From positions 248,001 to 312,000 of the forward strand of contig NZ_CP094326.1 in NCBI RefSeq assembly GCF_022760175.1: a stretch of 64,000 nucleotides of DNA. Reading direction: 5' to 3'. The position numbers and the translations under genes were made by a program. Shown in pieces: positions 47,814-55,130 of the stretch. The notes under the pieces are model-generated. The model had not been told where the DNA came from and did no database searches. It worked only from the letters and a program-made list of their open reading frames with translations. The DNA comes from Zhouia spongiae. GTDB taxonomy: Bacteria > Bacteroidota > Bacteroidia > Flavobacteriales > Flavobacteriaceae. The first letter of the stretch is position 1; each line of letters starts with the position of its first letter.

Positions 47814-48401
47814 ATGAAGCCTTTGAAAACAGATGACCGGGAAGCTATCATCACCTTAATTAAAAAGGGAGAGACAGAGGCTTATAAAGCAGTGTTTGTT
47901 AAATATTACAAACAACTATGCGTGTATATAATGAGCTTTACTCCCGATAAAAGTATTGCTGAGGATGTTGTACAAACTGCATTCATCAGATTATGGGAAA
48001 ACAAGAGCCAGTTAAGGGAAGAAGGCTCTGTTAAGGGTTTTTTATACACGACTGCTTTTAATGAATTGGCCGGTATTTACAGGAAAAACAAAAAGCTTAA
48101 CGATGCTCTCATGGATATGAAATATGAAAGTATGCATAAGCTTATTGAGCAGGATTATGAAATACTGGAGCACAAGTTAGCCCAGGTAAAACAGGCCATT
48201 GATTTGCTCCCTCTTAAATGCCGTGAAATCTTTTTATTGTGTAAAATGGATGGCAGATCGTACAAAGAAGTGGCGAAAGAATTAAACATCTCAGTCAAGA
48301 CGGTTGAAAACCAAATGGGAAAAGCATTGAAAATAATAAGGGACAGTGTCGACACTAAAGTGCTGAACCTTTTCCTGCTTATAAACAAGTTTAAAAGATA
48401 A
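47814..48401 (+). CDS. ECF RNA polymerase sigma factor of the SusC/D locus
   Basis: A 195-residue sigma factor. Region 2 is FTPDKSIAEDVVQTAFIRLWENK with VKGFLYTTAFNELAGIYRKN. Region 4 is KCREIFLLCKMDGRSYKEVAKELNISVKTVENQMGKALK, the form usual in Bacteroidota PUL sigma factors. It is divergent from fecR, unlike the more common sigma-fecR-susC order on one strand. The shared 103-base gap must hold both promoters. Its C-terminal region is basic. Confidence 0.94.
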   Translation: MKPLKTDDREAIITLIKKGETEAYKAVFVKYYKQLCVYIMSFTPDKSIAEDVVQTAFIRLWENKSQLREEGSVKGFLYTTAFNELAGIYRKNKKLNDALMDMKYESMHKLIEQDYEILEHKLAQVKQAIDLLPLKCREIFLLCKMDGRSYKEVAKELNISVKTVENQMGKALKIIRDSVDTKVLNLFLLINKFKR

Positions 48402-48516
48402 CAATACAATGCTTTAACCTTATAAGTAATAAGATGTACTTATTGGTCGTGGTTATTATCTCGTAAACTATTTCGTTTACAACAAAGACAGCGACATATT
48501 ATATTTTTTTGTAGTT

Positions 48517-48540
48517 TAAACCTTGAAAAATCAAGGTTTA
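48517..48540 (+). promoter_or_regulatory. Hairpin just upstream of the 50-residue gene
   Basis: TAAACCTTG-aaaaat-CAAGGTTTA is a perfect 9-bp inverted repeat followed by TTTT, ending 4 bases before an ATG. It could terminate the sigma-factor transcript, or be a 5' structure that covers the ribosome-binding region of the small gene. Confidence 0.55.
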
Positions 48541-48544
48541 TTTT

Positions 48545-48697
48545 ATGAAAAAATCTTTCTTTAAAACGATTGCTAAAATCAATAAAATAGTACTTCCTTC
48601 ATTTACAAAAAGGAGACTGGATATCAGCAAAGCTAAAAAATGGCAATTAGCCATTATCGGATGGCGGGCATATGTTACAATAAAAGCCCTCGATTAA
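48545..48697 (+). CDS. Small basic protein, 50 residues
   Basis: Encodes MKKSFFKTIAKINKIVLPSF and onward to IIGWRAYVTIKALD. It resembles a small conserved flavobacterial protein that I recall (some entries are mislabelled SsrA-binding protein). The product is lysine-rich, with no signal peptide. Function is unknown. It overlaps the convergent apt gene end by 4 bases. A hairpin sits right before its start codon. Confidence 0.7.
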   Translation: MKKSFFKTIAKINKIVLPSFTKRRLDISKAKKWQLAIIGWRAYVTIKALD

Positions 48698-49206
48698 TAC
48701 TGCAATAATGATGCTGTCGGATGGCCGTTTAGTTTCTCCCTGCCCTTTAAAAAAGTAAGCTCCATCAAGAAATTACACTGAACAATCTCGCCCCCTAATT
48801 TCTCTACCAATGTACATACAGCACCTGCCGTTCCGCCGGTTGCTAAAACATCGTCGTGGATCAATACCCTATCCCCTTTCTCAATGGCGTCAGCATGAAT
48901 CTCTACTGCATCCGAACCATATTCCAGATCATACGACTGAGAAATTGTTGTAAAAGGCAATTTATTTGGTTTCCTCACAGGAACAAAGCCGGCGTTCAAC
49001 TCCTGAGCCATCAGCATTCCAAAGAAGAGCCCCCTGCTTTCAACACCGATAACTTTATCGATTTGCTCATTAGAAACAAGGCTTATTAATTGTTGTAAGG
49101 TATAATTATATGCTCCGTTATCATTCAGCAACGGGGTTATATCCTTAAAAATCACTCCCGGTTTCGGAAAATCGGGTATATCTCGAATGTATCTTTCTAA
49201 ATCCAT
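48694..49206 (-). CDS. apt: Adenine phosphoribosyltransferase
   Basis: Salvages adenine to AMP using PRPP. The protein has 170 residues. It begins with IRDIPDFPKPGVIFKDITPLL, contains the loop GVESRGLFFG and FVPVRKPNKLPF, and has the PRPP-binding VLIHDDVLATGGTAGA. It stands alone, convergent with the 50-residue gene. Confidence 0.97.
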   Translation of the reverse strand: MDLERYIRDIPDFPKPGVIFKDITPLLNDNGAYNYTLQQLISLVSNEQIDKVIGVESRGLFFGMLMAQELNAGFVPVRKPNKLPFTTISQSYDLEYGSDAVEIHADAIEKGDRVLIHDDVLATGGTAGAVCTLVEKLGGEIVQCNFLMELTFLKGREKLNGHPTASLLQY

Positions 49207-49579
49207 GCCTAAAAATAATAATTCTACAAACTATAAAAGGCTTTCTAAAATCGATTATTCCGGCTTTTTTTCCGATCCCTATACAATACACTCCATTCAT
49301 ACCCTTCAGGATCAGAAAAGGGAAACTCCTCCAAACTACACAGGTCAAATACGCCAGACTCTGATTTTAAATTCAATTGAACAAACAACAAAACCAGACC
49401 TGCTCATTATTAAACAGGAAAAGACCAAAAACAATAAACTGCTTTGGTCTTTAAAAGAAATTTTTTAGCTCTTTATAATTCTACCGGCAACTAGTATCAT
49501 AACTTGCCGCGGCATCTTTTTCCCTAAGAGCCGTCTGTAGGTATTGTAAAACCAGCATCTATTTTCATACAGATTAAAT
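49207..49579. other. Intergenic region with an LRR-gene remnant
   Basis: No ORF with a good start is present in 373 bases. The first part is AT-rich with short frames on both strands. The last 98 bases (49481-49578) are a recognisable remnant of a leucine-rich-repeat gene tail, described separately. Confidence 0.45.
49481..49578 (-). pseudogene. Remnant of an LRR-protein C-terminus
   Basis: Immediately beyond the NHL gene stop, the minus strand reads LICMKIDAGFTIPTDGS. After one extra base it continues EKDAAASYDTSCR and a stop. This matches the end of the neighbouring paralogue at 51744 (CIKIDAGFTVPADGSWNKDA, then ASYNTTC), position for position. Nucleotide identity is only moderate, so the remnant is old. 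Confidence 0.7.
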
Positions 49580-51559
49580 TTATTCTTTTACTTTACGTAT
49601 AGCATGGCTGTCGGTAATGAGTATATTATTATTTGATTGCGAATCAGGTATAATTCCTGCGGGAAAATTAAGTTTTGCCGTATTTTCATCTCCATCTACA
49701 TTTCCTTGCCCGTTTTTACCTACCACGGTAACTAAATGTAAGCTACCCGTATTTCCTGTTACTACACGGGTTACTTTTCTTATTGCATGGTTACCATAAT
49801 CTGCAATGTATAATTCATTTGAACGATCACCTGCAATGGTAATTTGTTGAGGATTGTTTAATTTTCCTGTAAACACAGAACCATCATCCAATCCAGCACT
49901 TTCTGGCACACCCGCATACAAACGAACTGTTCCACCACTGTTAATACTCCTAATTACATGATTACCATTATCACTTACATAAATAGTACCCCTGCTATCA
50001 GCAGTGACATCTACAGGGTTATTAAACTTAGCTTCGTGTAAACGATCACCATTCGCATAACCGGATGAGTCAGGGCTTCCTGCAAAGGTGGTCACCGTAC
50101 CATTAGGCGTAACCTTTCTGATGGTATGGTTGCCAGCATCAGCGACATAAATATCATCTCCATAAAAACACAAACCACTAGGGCTTGAAAATGAAGCTGT
50201 ACTTCCTATTCCATCTACATTTCCAAAAGCACCTGAACCTGCAAGGGTAGTAACCACCCCATTAGGCGTAATTTTTCTAATTCTGTTATTACCTTTATCT
50301 GAAACATAAACATTTCCTCGATTATCTATAACCAAATCACTTGGTGCATTAAACATTGCTACAGTACCCGTGCCATCAGCAAAACCTTTGGTAGATCCCG
50401 CAAAAGTGGTTACCTCTAAAGTACTACTGTTTATTCTTTTTATTTTATGGTTTAATAAATCGGCTACATAGTAAAATCCACCGTGATAAGCAATACCCCA
50501 CGGCGTATTAAAGCGGGCACTTGTTCCTGTGCCGTTTACATCTCCGTCACTACCATTTGTAGCACCAACAATGGTACTTACAGTGCTGCTATTTTCGTTA
50601 ACATCGGTTACTTTTATAGTAAATGTTTCTTCAGTATACAAAGCTTTGTTATCCGTAACTCGCACAGTAATGGTATGAGAAGTTTTGGTTTCATAATCCA
50701 ATGATTCACCTGTTTTTAAGGTGATTTTTCCCTGATTTTCAATTTCAAAAAGTTGATCAGAGTCTGAGGTAATACTGTAATTGATAACATCATTTTCAGG
50801 ATCAACAGCAACTATTTCAGCGATGATATCATCATCATTTATATTTTCTGCCACGTCGTTAACATAAGAGCTGTCAGTAATAACCGGAGCTTCATTAACA
50901 TCTGTAATATTTATAGTGATTGTTGCCGTACTGGTGTAAACTCCATCACTAACCGTTACCATTAGTTCATATGTAGTTTTAGATTCAAAATCAAGAGACT
51001 TTCCCGTAGCCAGCTGTAACTTTCCTTCATTTGAAGAGCTGAATGTAAAAAGACTATCATCATCAAGAGTAAAAGTGATTGCATCGTTATTAGGATCTGT
51101 GGCAACTATGGTTGCCAAGGTAACTCCTGTAGCAGCATCTTCTGAAACCTCAAAACTCTGATCGTCTATTTTTGGAGCTTCATTCTCAACAACATCGGTA
51201 ACGTTAATAGTTATTACTGCTGAGGCTTTGTCTTTACCATCGCTTACTTCTACAGTAATTTCGTGTTTGGTTTGAGTTTCATAATCTAAACTTTTGTTAG
51301 CAGTAATACTCAAATTACCTGAAGTATTTACAGCAAACAGATCGTCGTCATTTTTTGTAATCTTAAAAATTAAATCGTCTTTATCAACATCAGTAGCTAT
51401 AATAGTTCCGATATTACTGTTTGCAGCTTTATCTTCTGCTACCGTAAAGCTTTGTGCTTTAATAACCGGAGGGGTGTTTTGTGGTTCATCATCTTTACTA
51501 CAAGCAATAAGCTGAATAGTGATAAAACTTAGTAACATTCCTTTTTTAAATAATTTCAT
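49580..51559 (-). CDS. Lipoprotein with cadherin-like repeats and NHL propeller
   Basis: A cell-surface lipoprotein of 659 residues, with signal peptide ending LIAC-SKDDE (C20). Three cadherin-like repeats lie at about 35-127, 135-223 and 230-325, each with LDYETxTxHxIxVxV and DVNE-type calcium motifs. Six-fold NHL repeats follow from about 335 (GIAYHGGFYYVADLLNHKIK, then GNVYVSDKGNNRIRKITPNG). The first 125 residues and upstream DNA are nearly identical to the paralogue at 51744. The NHL propeller may bind a ligand or another surface protein. The role is unknown. Confidence 0.9.
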   Translation of the reverse strand: MKLFKKGMLLSFITIQLIACSKDDEPQNTPPVIKAQSFTVAEDKAANSNIGTIIATDVDKDDLIFKITKNDDDLFAVNTSGNLSITANKSLDYETQTKHEITVEVSDGKDKASAVITINVTDVVENEAPKIDDQSFEVSEDAATGVTLATIVATDPNNDAITFTLDDDSLFTFSSSNEGKLQLATGKSLDFESKTTYELMVTVSDGVYTSTATITINITDVNEAPVITDSSYVNDVAENINDDDIIAEIVAVDPENDVINYSITSDSDQLFEIENQGKITLKTGESLDYETKTSHTITVRVTDNKALYTEETFTIKVTDVNENSSTVSTIVGATNGSDGDVNGTGTSARFNTPWGIAYHGGFYYVADLLNHKIKRINSSTLEVTTFAGSTKGFADGTGTVAMFNAPSDLVIDNRGNVYVSDKGNNRIRKITPNGVVTTLAGSGAFGNVDGIGSTASFSSPSGLCFYGDDIYVADAGNHTIRKVTPNGTVTTFAGSPDSSGYANGDRLHEAKFNNPVDVTADSRGTIYVSDNGNHVIRSINSGGTVRLYAGVPESAGLDDGSVFTGKLNNPQQITIAGDRSNELYIADYGNHAIRKVTRVVTGNTGSLHLVTVVGKNGQGNVDGDENTAKLNFPAGIIPDSQSNNNILITDSHAIRKVKE

Positions 51560-51595
51560 TTTTTTATTTTTTAAATTTTTGTGTAAGAATACTAC
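51192..51595. repeat. 404-bp direct repeat, copy 1 (5' part of the NHL lipoprotein gene)
   Basis: Aligns without length change to 52918-53321 (offset 1726 bases), covering about 35 bases upstream of the start codon and the first cadherin repeat. Only scattered substitutions distinguish the copies, so the duplication is recent or maintained by gene conversion. Confidence 0.85.
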
Positions 51596-51619
51596 TTCTT
51601 ATAAAGCCCCTTTGAAGTT

Positions 51620-51632
51620 GTTTTATAAACAG
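51620..51632 (-). promoter_or_regulatory. Conserved element CTGTTTATAAAAC upstream of NHL lipoprotein gene
   Basis: A 13-base sequence 61 bases upstream of the start codon. The paralogue has CTGTTCGTAAAAC at exactly the same distance (53346-53358), although the DNA around it is less alike. It partly resembles LytTR half-sites, and an LytTR regulator is encoded nearby. Confidence 0.4.
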
Positions 51633-51743
51633 AAAATTGAGTTTGTAAGCAGCTTAGGCAACATCTATTAGAGGTTAGATTCTGCAAAAAAGGTCAAAAC
51701 AAACATATGTCCTGACCTTTAATAAAATGTTTGTTAATGATTC

Positions 51744-53285
51744 TTAAGGACAAGTAGTATTGTAACTAGCAATAGCATCTTTATTCCAAGAACCGTCGGC
51801 AGGTACTGTAAAGCCAGCATCTATTTTAATACAGGTTAGGCTTGGATTTTGTCTAACTTCGAAGAGTGTCATATTATTGTTAGAACCATTTGCTAAATTT
51901 AGACTAGTAAGCTTATTATTTTCAAGGCTTAATTTTTTCAAATTTGTATGAGAACTAAAATTTAAAGAAGTTAATTGGTTTATGTTAAAACTAACATCTT
52001 CTAGTTTAGTATTTTTTGATATATCAATACTTGTTAATCCGCAAAGAGCAAGATGTAAAACAGTTAATTCAGTATTTTTACTTAAGTCTATATTAATAAG
52101 GCTATTATTACTTGCCTGTAATTCAGTTATTTTTACAAACTCTTCTATTCCTGTTAAATCATTAATACCTTTACTTTGTATGTGTATACTTCCTACATAG
52201 TTATTGGCTTCGGTTACTTGTATTTCACTATCACCATTCGTGTTTATGGTGGTATTTGCTACTAAAACCGCTTTAAAATTTGCATCAGGTATATTTACTA
52301 TAGTACCTCCTGTTTCAACTACATCGGTAACATAAATTATAACACTATCAAAAACATAATGTTTACCGTCAAAAACTGTTATATGCACGGTGTGTTGCGT
52401 TGCAGTCTCATAATCTAAATTTTCACCTGTAATTAATGATAATTCACCGCTATTGGCATTAATTGCAAACAGGTTGCCTGTCGTACTTTGTGATGTTAAA
52501 CTATAAGTTAGATTATCTCCTTCTACATCGGTAGCTTGTACTTGACCAATAATTACGGTATCATCAATATCTTCATTAACAGTAAATGGGCCAGTTACTG
52601 TAACAGTGGGCACAACGTCATTTACATTGGTTACATTAATAGTTATAGTAGCGTTATCTGAACTTCCATTAGCATCGTTTACTTCAATATTTAATGTATG
52701 AATAGTTGTTGTTTCATAATCTAACTTTTTATTCATGCGTATTTCTCCAAACGAATTAATAGTAAACAGACCATCATCATTTCCGTTTTTTATAGAAAAG
52801 GTTGATACATCATCATCCGGGTCTGTAATATTTAATTTACCCGCCAAACCACCAAGTCCAATATCTTCAGCTACCGTAAAACTTTGATCAGCTATAGAGA
52901 TTGGGCTATTTTCGTTTACATCGGTAACGTTAATAGTTATTACTGCTGAGGCTTTGTCTTTACCATCGCTTACTTCTAGAGTAATTTCGTGTTTGGTTTG
53001 AGTTTCATAATCTAAACTTTTGTTAGCAGTAATACTCAAATTACCTGAAGTATTTACAGCAAACAGATCGTTATCATTTTTTATTATTTTAAAAGTTAAA
53101 TCGTCTTTATCAACATCAATAGCTGTAACGGCTCCTATGTTGCTACTTGCAGCTTTATCTTCTGCTACCGTAAAGCTTTGTGCTTTAATAACCGGAGGGG
53201 TGTTTTGTGGTTCATCATCTTTACTACAAGCAATAAGCTGAATAGTGATAAAACTTAGTAACACCCCTTTTTTAAATAATTTCAT
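51744..53285 (-). CDS. Lipoprotein with cadherin-like and leucine-rich repeats
   Basis: A surface lipoprotein of 513 residues, signal peptide ending LIAC-SKDDE (C20). Three cadherin-like repeats span about 35-335, with LDYET-type and DVNE/DVE motifs. An internalin-like LRR region follows (NIPDANFKAVLVANTTINT, then LQASNNSLINIDLSKNTELT with repeats of about 21 residues). It ends in the cap CIKIDAGFTVPADGSW. This is a paralogue of the NHL protein, with the same N-terminus but another C-terminal module. The likely role is adhesion or binding at the cell surface. Confidence 0.9.
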   Translation of the reverse strand: MKLFKKGVLLSFITIQLIACSKDDEPQNTPPVIKAQSFTVAEDKAASSNIGAVTAIDVDKDDLTFKIIKNDNDLFAVNTSGNLSITANKSLDYETQTKHEITLEVSDGKDKASAVITINVTDVNENSPISIADQSFTVAEDIGLGGLAGKLNITDPDDDVSTFSIKNGNDDGLFTINSFGEIRMNKKLDYETTTIHTLNIEVNDANGSSDNATITINVTNVNDVVPTVTVTGPFTVNEDIDDTVIIGQVQATDVEGDNLTYSLTSQSTTGNLFAINANSGELSLITGENLDYETATQHTVHITVFDGKHYVFDSVIIYVTDVVETGGTIVNIPDANFKAVLVANTTINTNGDSEIQVTEANNYVGSIHIQSKGINDLTGIEEFVKITELQASNNSLINIDLSKNTELTVLHLALCGLTSIDISKNTKLEDVSFNINQLTSLNFSSHTNLKKLSLENNKLTSLNLANGSNNNMTLFEVRQNPSLTCIKIDAGFTVPADGSWNKDAIASYNTTCP

Positions 53286-53321
53286 TTTTTTATTTTTTAA
53301 ATTTTTGTGTAAGAATACTAT
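52918..53321. repeat. 404-bp direct repeat, copy 2 (5' part of the LRR lipoprotein gene)
   Basis: Partner of 51192-51595. It includes the signal peptide, first cadherin repeat and about 35 bases of upstream DNA. The similarity ends sharply after the first cadherin repeat, where the two genes diverge. Confidence 0.85.
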
Positions 53322-53345
53322 TTCTATTTAGGGAGTTTAAAAAGC

Positions 53346-53358
53346 GTTTTACGAACAG
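53346..53358 (-). promoter_or_regulatory. Conserved element CTGTTCGTAAAAC upstream of LRR lipoprotein gene
   Basis: Counterpart of the element at 51620-51632, at the same distance (61 bases) from the start codon, and just outside the well-conserved repeat. Candidate regulator-binding site. Confidence 0.4.
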
Positions 53359-53396
53359 TAATTTTTGTTTATAAATAAAATACATAGATACTAGTT

Positions 53397-53447
53397 GAGT
53401 TGAATAAAAAAAGACTCCAGAGCAAGGACTATTCAACTCGGGAGTCT
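53397..53447. other. Interleaved inverted repeats, possible pseudoknot
   Basis: GAGTTGAATA (53397-53406) pairs with TATTCAACTC (53430-53439). AGACTCC (53412-53418) pairs with GGAGTCT (53441-53447). The order is 1-2-1'-2', the topology of an H-type pseudoknot, and both stems are perfect. It lies between a broken lipoprotein gene and the LRR lipoprotein gene. Confidence 0.5.
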
Positions 53448-53472
53448 ACTGAATTTGATTCTAATTATATGT

Positions 53473-53990
53473 TTAATCTAATTTTAGAGGTACATTTCCT
53501 TGGTAATACCCCGCAACATTGGCTCTATTTTCATCTACCAAAGTAATTGTAATGGTGTATTCATTATATTATTAGTATCAACCGAAATGTTTGCCGATTC
53601 TATAGCAATACTATCACCTGTTTGATGCTCGCCTAAGGAAGCATCAAAATTTAGCAAATGATATCCTTCACCAATTGTAAAACTAGCGCCATTTTGAGTG
53701 TCTAAAAGGTATTTTCCTTTCGTTGATTTTTTGTATTGACTAGCATAAATCTGAAAAATAAACACGTCTCCTTTACCTTTTGGATTTTTATTTGCATCGG
53801 TGGAAAGCCCCGGGCTAGAAAGATATAATGTAATATCGGTAACCCCATCGCTGGTTCCGTGATTAATAAGTGCTGCATTTTTAATTGCTAACTTTTTAGC
53901 GCCAATTTTAATTTCGTCATCTACTTGGGTAATATAATCATCACTATTTCAAGAAATTAAAAAGAATACACAAAAAGTTACTAAACACAT
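53473..53990 (-). pseudogene. Broken lipoprotein gene
   Basis: Translating from the ATG at 53990 gives MCLVTFCVFFLIS, then a TGA exactly where the lipobox cysteine would be, then NSDDYITQVDDEIKIGAKKL and a long open frame. A second lesion, a frameshift near 53560-53577, breaks VDTNN from its expected continuation EYTITITLVDENRANVAGYY and NVPLKLD, which ends at 53473. Restored, it would be a secreted protein of about 170 residues of unknown function. It lies 32 bases downstream of the secreted protein gene at 54023, so it was probably cotranscribed with it. Confidence 0.75.
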
Positions 53991-54022
53991 GTTGAAAATT
54001 TTATTTGACCTCGTAAATATTT

Positions 54023-55030
54023 TTATTTGACTGTTATACTTCCACTACAACCACTATTAGCACTATAACAAAAAGATTTGTTAGAAGAGTTAGGATCGTA
54101 ATTGTAATAATAATTATAAGAACAAGACACTTTTAAAGAACTTGAGTTAGTTACTCTACTTGCGTTACTTGAGCCCTCTTTAAAAATATAAATATCTCTA
54201 CCTGTTCGATTAATTATGGTAACCGTTTCTCCGGCATTTTCTTCGTCCATTGCTTTCATACGAGCTTGATGCTCTTTTAATTTTTTATACTCAGGTGTAG
54301 CTCTTATGGAATCGTTGTAACGTTTAATCTCTTCTTCTCCCATGGTTTTTGCTTTCTTTATATCAGCAATTTTAGCTTTGTCTTTTGCTGTTAAAGGAGC
54401 TGCCTGTTTTAACTTCATAGCTGCGATATAATCATTAAACTTTTTATCAAGGTTTAAAGAAGTAAGATATTTGTAGGTAGGGTTATTGGTAGTTCCTGTT
54501 GAATTTAATTTGGCTTTCATCCGGGAGAGAAGACTTCCTTTTTTCTTCTTTTTGTTTTTGGGAGATTCGACAGCAGCACGGTCTTTAACAAGAACATAAA
54601 CAGCAGTTACGTTTTCCATGCTGGGAAAACTTCCATCGTATATTTTTTTTAGGCGGAACAGTAAATCGTCAATTACCATATAGCCTTCTTTTGTATACCC
54701 ATGCTTTATACTGATAGGATGGATATAGTTGTCTATTGTACCATAATCGCTTAATTCAGTTTCACGAAAAGCACGTTTATCTTCACTAATAAACCTGGCT
54801 TCAAAACCAACAGGAATTCCAGTAGGAGTACGTTCTATAGTAACTTTAACGGGTAAGTAAGAAGTCTTAAAATTATAAGTTCCATCTCCATTAGCTATCA
54901 AAGCACCAAAACCCTGATAGGTAGCTTCATCACCATTGTTTTCTAATGCTTCAAAAAAGTTTTGTTGTGCTTGTATTGTAAAAGACAAGAGCAATAAGAT
55001 CATTAGTAAGTAGACTTGTTTCATATTCAT
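54023..55030 (-). CDS. Secreted protein of unknown function, 335 residues
   Basis: I do not recognise this family. A signal peptide (VYLLMILLLLSFTIQA-QQ) precedes a domain of about 130 residues (QGFGALIANGDGTYNFKTSY). A very basic linker follows (ESPKNKKKKKGSLLSRMKAK), then a helical charged region. The C-terminal part is rich in serine, tyrosine and asparagine, with three cysteines (SCSYNYYYNYD, FCYSANSGCSGS). The cysteine-rich end resembles a small beta-sandwich. A start at 55024 is equally possible. It sits between the two-component system and the lipoprotein genes. Confidence 0.7.
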   Translation of the reverse strand: MNMKQVYLLMILLLLSFTIQAQQNFFEALENNGDEATYQGFGALIANGDGTYNFKTSYLPVKVTIERTPTGIPVGFEARFISEDKRAFRETELSDYGTIDNYIHPISIKHGYTKEGYMVIDDLLFRLKKIYDGSFPSMENVTAVYVLVKDRAAVESPKNKKKKKGSLLSRMKAKLNSTGTTNNPTYKYLTSLNLDKKFNDYIAAMKLKQAAPLTAKDKAKIADIKKAKTMGEEEIKRYNDSIRATPEYKKLKEHQARMKAMDEENAGETVTIINRTGRDIYIFKEGSSNASRVTNSSSLKVSCSYNYYYNYDPNSSNKSFCYSANSGCSGSITVK

Positions 55031-55130
55031 TTTATTTAAATTTTATAGCAAGTATACTATACAGTAAGTATTACAAAACAAAGCACTTAATGAATAACCA
55101 TTTGAGTTTATAAACAAAAAAGGAAGAGTG

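Noticed and set aside
49245-49376. Short minus-strand frame containing FPFSDPEGYEWSVLYRDR
   Set aside because: It looks coding but has no ATG (only TTG), is about 43 codons and has no family I can name. It may be a relic and is not strong enough to list.
49187-49468. 93-codon plus-strand ORF between apt and the NHL gene
   Set aside because: It overlaps the apt 5' end antisense, has non-protein-like composition and no start context.
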